Source: Arenibacter sp965652575 (GTDB lineage Bacteria > Bacteroidota > Bacteroidia > Flavobacteriales > Flavobacteriaceae). Taken from it: a stretch of DNA of 35,362 nt. The translations under genes were made by a program, and so were the position numbers. Position 1 is the stretch's first letter. Each line of letters begins with the position of its first letter. The stretch spans positions 1 through 35,362 of the forward strand of contig CBFGWQ010000018.1 of NCBI GenBank assembly GCA_965652575.1, written 5' to 3'. Of the stretch, positions 32,619 to 35,362 are shown one piece after another. Under the pieces are notes generated by a model. The model was not told where the DNA came from, made no database searches, and saw nothing but the letters and a program-made list of their open reading frames with translations.

Positions 32619-33676
32619 CGGCGAAGAAGGGTGAAACTATGGTTTTTACCCCTGTACTGATTGTACAGTAAGACAATTTCAATTTTGTGGACCCTAATTG
32701 TATTTAGGGCAATGGCATTGGGAATATGCTGGGTTTTGAGAATTTTGGCCCCTAGCCAAAATCCAAAAGCGGAGGCGGTGTTGAACTCACCGCTCAGATG
32801 TTTGTAATATACCTGTTGGGTGTTTTTAAAGGGCCCATTGGTAAGCTCCAAATAATAATCGTCATAGTCCATGTCCCCGTTGTTGCCGCCGATCAAAACA
32901 TCTATATCGGCCACGGAAATATTATTTTCGTTTAAAAATTCCTCAAGACTCACAACCAGCTCGGATTTGGCCAGGGTATTAAAGGTCTTTACACCCACCA
33001 ATTGGGCATAGCTAAGATCTTGCTTGTTGTTAGACAGTACAAAGAAATTGGCTCCTTCCCCAAATACAGCGCCTCCGGTTTTGGAATGGAGCAGCCTGTT
33101 GGAATGTACTTTTTCCGGCTTTATATGTTGTATTAACCTGTGTATGGCAATGGTGTGTTCCCCGGACTCATCAACACCACCAACAAGTATGTTTTCCGCT
33201 TCCCTGCATTCCAATTGCATTAAGGCATCGATAAGGGCCGATTCAAAAGAAATACTGCTATGTACATAGGTAAAATTATATCCTTTGCACCCAATGCCCA
33301 GTGCTATCTGGCCCGCAACGGTATTGTGGGTAGACTGTATAAAGGAGGTAGGGGCAAGGAACTGCTCATTATTGTCCAAAATGGCGGTTACAAATTTTTC
33401 GGAATCCCGGACACATCCCATTCCCGTTCCGGTAATAATGGCATCTATATGGGTTAGATGCGCTTCTTCCAAGGCTATTTTGGATGCAACCACTCCCATT
33501 TTTATACCTTTTGCCATTCTTCTAGCTGCCGCTGGCGGAATAAAATCCTTGTAGTTGGGTTCAATTGCAGATATAACAGTGTCCTCATAGGGCGTTATTT
33601 CCTCTAAAAAATCATTGTTGTCAAATGTTTTTTGGGCGGATATGGAACCGATACTGTTAATATAAACTTTTTCCAT
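32612..33676 (-). CDS. Ketosynthase-like chain-length-factor candidate lacking the active-site Cys
   Basis: Thiolase-fold ketosynthase homologue of 354 residues. Where active enzymes have the nucleophile (TACSS), this protein reads YVHSS, with His139 in place of Cys. The HGTxT motif is also absent: the aligned region reads LIGGNNGDMD. The second His region (YKHLSGEFNTASAFG) is kept. This is the pattern of a KS partner such as a chain-length factor or the ApeC-type subunit of aryl-polyene systems. The active partner is the gene 85 bp upstream. Together they would set and extend the polyene chain. It overlaps the deacetylase by 7 bp. Confidence 0.85.
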   Translation of the reverse strand: MEKVYINSIGSISAQKTFDNNDFLEEITPYEDTVISAIEPNYKDFIPPAAARRMAKGIKMGVVASKIALEEAHLTHIDAIITGTGMGCVRDSEKFVTAILDNNEQFLAPTSFIQSTHNTVAGQIALGIGCKGYNFTYVHSSISFESALIDALMQLECREAENILVGGVDESGEHTIAIHRLIQHIKPEKVHSNRLLHSKTGGAVFGEGANFFVLSNNKQDLSYAQLVGVKTFNTLAKSELVVSLEEFLNENNISVADIDVLIGGNNGDMDYDDYYLELTNGPFKNTQQVYYKHLSGEFNTASAFGFWLGAKILKTQHIPNAIALNTIRVHKIEIVLLYNQYRGKNHSFTLLRRC

Positions 33677-33729
33677 TGGTTGTTGGGAATGTCGAATTCT
33701 AATAAAATGTCTAAAAAGGTCAAATGGGC

Positions 33730-33737
33730 CAAATGTA
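33730..33737 (-). promoter_or_regulatory. Possible internal -7 box before the ketosynthase-like gene
   Basis: The minus strand reads TACATTTG, a TAnnTTTG match, 53 bp before the ATG at 33676, in the 85-bp gap after the active ketosynthase. No -33 TTG is seen, so this is a weak candidate for an internal promoter. Confidence 0.25.
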
Positions 33738-33761
33738 AATATAATAATTCCTTATTTAAGG

Positions 33762-34958
33762 CTATTTTGAAAAAATAAGAGAGGAACAATTACCTCCAAA
33801 CCCCAGGGAATTGGACAGAACGGTATGTAAGACTTTTTCTTTTAAGGAGGTCTCTGGGATAAGGGAAAACTCTTTCATTGGAGTTTTAAAATTTAAATTG
33901 GGATAGATGATGTTGTTTTGAAGTGCTAGAACGGCATATACCGCCTCTATTGCACCTGCTGCGGCCAAGGTATGCCCTGTATAGGCCTTGGTTGAGCTGA
34001 ACTCGGGAACCTCTTTGCCAAATACACGGATAATGGCCCGTCCTTCGGACAAATCGTTGTTGCCGGTGGCGGTCCCATGGGCATTGATGTAGTCAATATC
34101 CTTAGGTTCCAGTCCTGCAACGGCAAGGGCCTTCTCCATCGCCAAGGTGGCACCATCCCCGTTTTCGGAAGAGGCCGTTTGATGATAGGCATCGTTGGCA
34201 TTGCCATAGCCTACAACATATCCCAATACTTTTTTATCTTCCTTTTTCACCAGGAATTCCGACTCCAATACCAAATATGCTGCGGCCTCCCCTAAATTTA
34301 ATCCTTTCCTATTTTCGTCAAAAGGGGTGTTATAGGTGTCGGACAAAATCATTAAGGTGTTAAAACCGTTAATAGTGAATTTCGATAAACAGTCGGCACC
34401 GCCAACAATTACCCTGTCCAATTTTCCCGATTTTATTAATCTGGCCCCTAACATGATGGCATTGGCAGCAGAGGAACAGGCGGTACTGATGGTGGTGACC
34501 AAACTTTGGTCCATGCCCAATTGTTCCGCTATTTTTTCCGTTGAATCTCCGGCATGGTGGCCTTCAATGTACCTTCTATTGTCACTACTTTCCAGATAAT
34601 TGTAATAAAATTTTTCGGTCATGTCCATTCCTCCAACACTGGTGGAGGAAATAAGTCCCGTCCTGTAAGCTTTTATATTGGTTATTTTGGCATCGGCAAT
34701 GGCTTCTTTGGCCGCAATGGCCCCTAATAGGGCCGTTCTGGAGTAATTATTGTTGGCATCCAAGCCCAATATGGCCTCCAATTCCCCATTGGTGAATTTA
34801 ATTTCACCTACCATAATACTGCCTTTGTGTACAGTGTCTATTTTGGAAATATGGGATATTCCCGCTCTACCTGTTAAAAGTGAGCTGTAATTTTCGGCTA
34901 CATTGTTCCCAATGGCCGAAATTATACCCATTCCCGTAATAGCTACTCCTGTGGACAT
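33762..34958 (-). CDS. 3-oxoacyl-ACP synthase (FabF-like), pigment cluster
   Basis: Condensing enzyme of 398 residues with the full Cys-His-His triad: Cys161 in STACSSAANA, His294 in NAHGTATGNND, and His329 in STKAYTGHTLAAAGA. The N-terminal VAITGMGIISAIGNN is typical of FabF-type KAS II. Placed next to a Cys-less partner, it fits the ApeO-like ketosynthase of aryl-polyene loci, extending an aryl- or acyl-ACP starter with malonyl units. It is the first gene of the run seen in this window; its ATG lies 404 bp from the right edge with no coding gene in between, so it may be the first gene of the transcript. No clear -7 box was found upstream. Confidence 0.93.
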   Translation of the reverse strand: MSTGVAITGMGIISAIGNNVAENYSSLLTGRAGISHISKIDTVHKGSIMVGEIKFTNGELEAILGLDANNNYSRTALLGAIAAKEAIADAKITNIKAYRTGLISSTSVGGMDMTEKFYYNYLESSDNRRYIEGHHAGDSTEKIAEQLGMDQSLVTTISTACSSAANAIMLGARLIKSGKLDRVIVGGADCLSKFTINGFNTLMILSDTYNTPFDENRKGLNLGEAAAYLVLESEFLVKKEDKKVLGYVVGYGNANDAYHQTASSENGDGATLAMEKALAVAGLEPKDIDYINAHGTATGNNDLSEGRAIIRVFGKEVPEFSSTKAYTGHTLAAAGAIEAVYAVLALQNNIIYPNLNFKTPMKEFSLIPETSLKEKVLHTVLSNSLGFGGNCSSLIFSK

Positions 34959-35091
34959 TATTTTTTATTATCTAATGTTAAGTTAACCGTGAAATGACTT
35001 CTCGACTCCGATACCATTGACAACTTTATTAGGAATCTCAATGATATGAACTGGGTAACGGTAGTCACTTAGACAGAGTTCCTTTTCGGGA

Positions 35092-35111
35092 CTCCCGATA
35101 GCTATCGGGAG
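35092..35111. repeat. Palindromic CCCGATA-type repeat, copy 2
   Basis: CTCCCGATAGCTATCGGGAG is a perfect 20-bp palindrome. It shares the CCCGATAG..TATCGGG core with the repeat at 9908-9929. It has no T-run and lies upstream, not downstream, of the visible gene, so a terminator role would need a gene beyond the right edge. Confidence 0.85.
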
Positions 35112-35116
35112 AGAAG

Positions 35117-35148
35117 TCGCACATACTGGCCGGGAGCTGGATGTGCGA
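35117..35148. repeat. 8-bp stem, 16-base loop hairpin beside palindrome copy 2
   Basis: TCGCACAT (35117-35124) and ATGTGCGA (35141-35148) are exact reverse complements around a GC-rich 16-base loop. It lies only 5 bp from the CCCGATA palindrome, so the two may be one composite repeat or a structured RNA end. Confidence 0.6.
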
Positions 35149-35362
35149 TTTAGCTCATGTATATTTATTTTAGGGGTATTCGTGAACTTTCGGTTTCTCA
35201 TATGCATTCGAAATGACGATCTGGAAACCTTCAGTTTATAAACCATACCTTTAAACTGTCTCTCTACCTGTATCATATTTGATATTTACCTCAAAATCAA
35301 ATTTTTAAAATAATGTCATTTTATCCGCTTGAAAAATAAAATTTCTTGGGTCTCGAAGTGAC

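Larger units (their letters stand above)
34959..35362. other. Repeat-rich gap upstream of the ketosynthase gene
   Basis: No gene supported; a 97-codon minus-strand frame (34983-35276) runs straight through two palindromes and has no protein-like features. The gap holds the 20-bp palindrome at 35092-35111, a hairpin at 35117-35148, and three copies of a GAARTGAC word with related flanks (34991, 35210, 35355). The operon promoter should lie here but no TAnnTTTG box is evident. Confidence 0.6.

Noticed and set aside
32612..33676. Cys-less ketosynthase as a decaying pseudogene
   Set aside because: The frame is intact, overlaps its neighbour in a coupled junction and keeps the second His region; an inactive partner subunit explains it better.
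34983..35276. 97-codon minus-strand open frame upstream of the ketosynthase
   Set aside because: It is built from the palindrome and GAARTGAC repeats and has no protein-family resemblance.
1..35362. Mobile elements, tRNA/rRNA genes, CRISPR arrays or defence systems
   Set aside because: No transposase, integrase, Cas or toxin-antitoxin signature, no direct-repeat/spacer array and no tRNA-like cloverleaf was seen in the gaps.

Overview
The window reads as chromosomal DNA of a marine-type member of the Bacteroidota, most likely Flavobacteriaceae. The reasons are the gene set (long LepB with an N-terminal membrane extension, DUF5683 protein next to ParB, two-subunit methylmalonyl-CoA mutase, flexirubin-type pigment genes), the near absence of Shine-Dalgarno sequences, TAnnTTTG-like -7 boxes, and CCCGATA/TATCGGG palindromes between genes. 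No rRNA, tRNA, CRISPR array, insertion sequence or phage gene was seen. The identification is from recognition of protein families, not from a database search.

Layout. (1) 53-4915, minus: a housekeeping run read parA > parB > DUF5683 protein > dapB > lepB, with overlapping or near-abutting genes from parA to dapB. (2) 4916-5241: a non-coding gap with one good DnaA-box match. (3) 5242-9814, minus: udk > ftsB/divIC-like > mutA > scpA. (4) 9815-14134, plus: a class A beta-lactamase-fold serine hydrolase, then a TTG-started ATP/ADP-translocase-like membrane protein fused to HEAT repeats. (5) 14131-18297, minus: a secreted protein with a phosphohistidine-like domain followed by a PPDK-type ATP-grasp domain, and a second serine hydrolase just behind it; the latter meets the transporter tail to tail with overlapping stop codons. 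(6) 18298-18684: a gap holding a 177-bp element bounded by perfect 19-bp inverted repeats. (7) 18685-34958, minus: a 14-gene run that I read as part of a flexirubin / aryl-polyene biosynthesis and export cluster. (8) 34959-35362: a gap made of palindromes and small dispersed repeats.

How the pigment genes would work together (inference from known aryl-polyene and flexirubin loci): a ketosynthase and an inactive-looking ketosynthase partner, with a hot-dog dehydratase, build and dehydrate the polyene chain. A LolA-like carrier, a LolB/DUF3261-like lipoprotein candidate, an MMPL exporter fused to an acyltransferase and a small outer-membrane barrel would move or anchor the product at the outer membrane. 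A GT2-DUF2062 glycosyltransferase, a NodB-type deacetylase, a CrtISO-like oxidoreductase, a JmjC/cupin protein, a lipid-anchored C45 acyltransferase and a PaaK-type ligase would tailor or attach it. The acyl carrier protein, ketoreductase, tyrosine ammonia-lyase and DarA/DarB expected for a full flexirubin pathway are not in the window, so the locus probably continues past the right edge or is split.

The least ordinary content is the secreted dikinase-like protein with its domain order reversed relative to PEP synthase, the SxxK-hydrolase / NTT-HEAT / SxxK-hydrolase neighbourhood, the ketosynthase with His in place of the active-site Cys, the three-part MMPL-acyltransferase-Rossmann fusion, and several small repeat structures (an 8-bp-period array at the left edge, a MITE-like element, dispersed palindromes).
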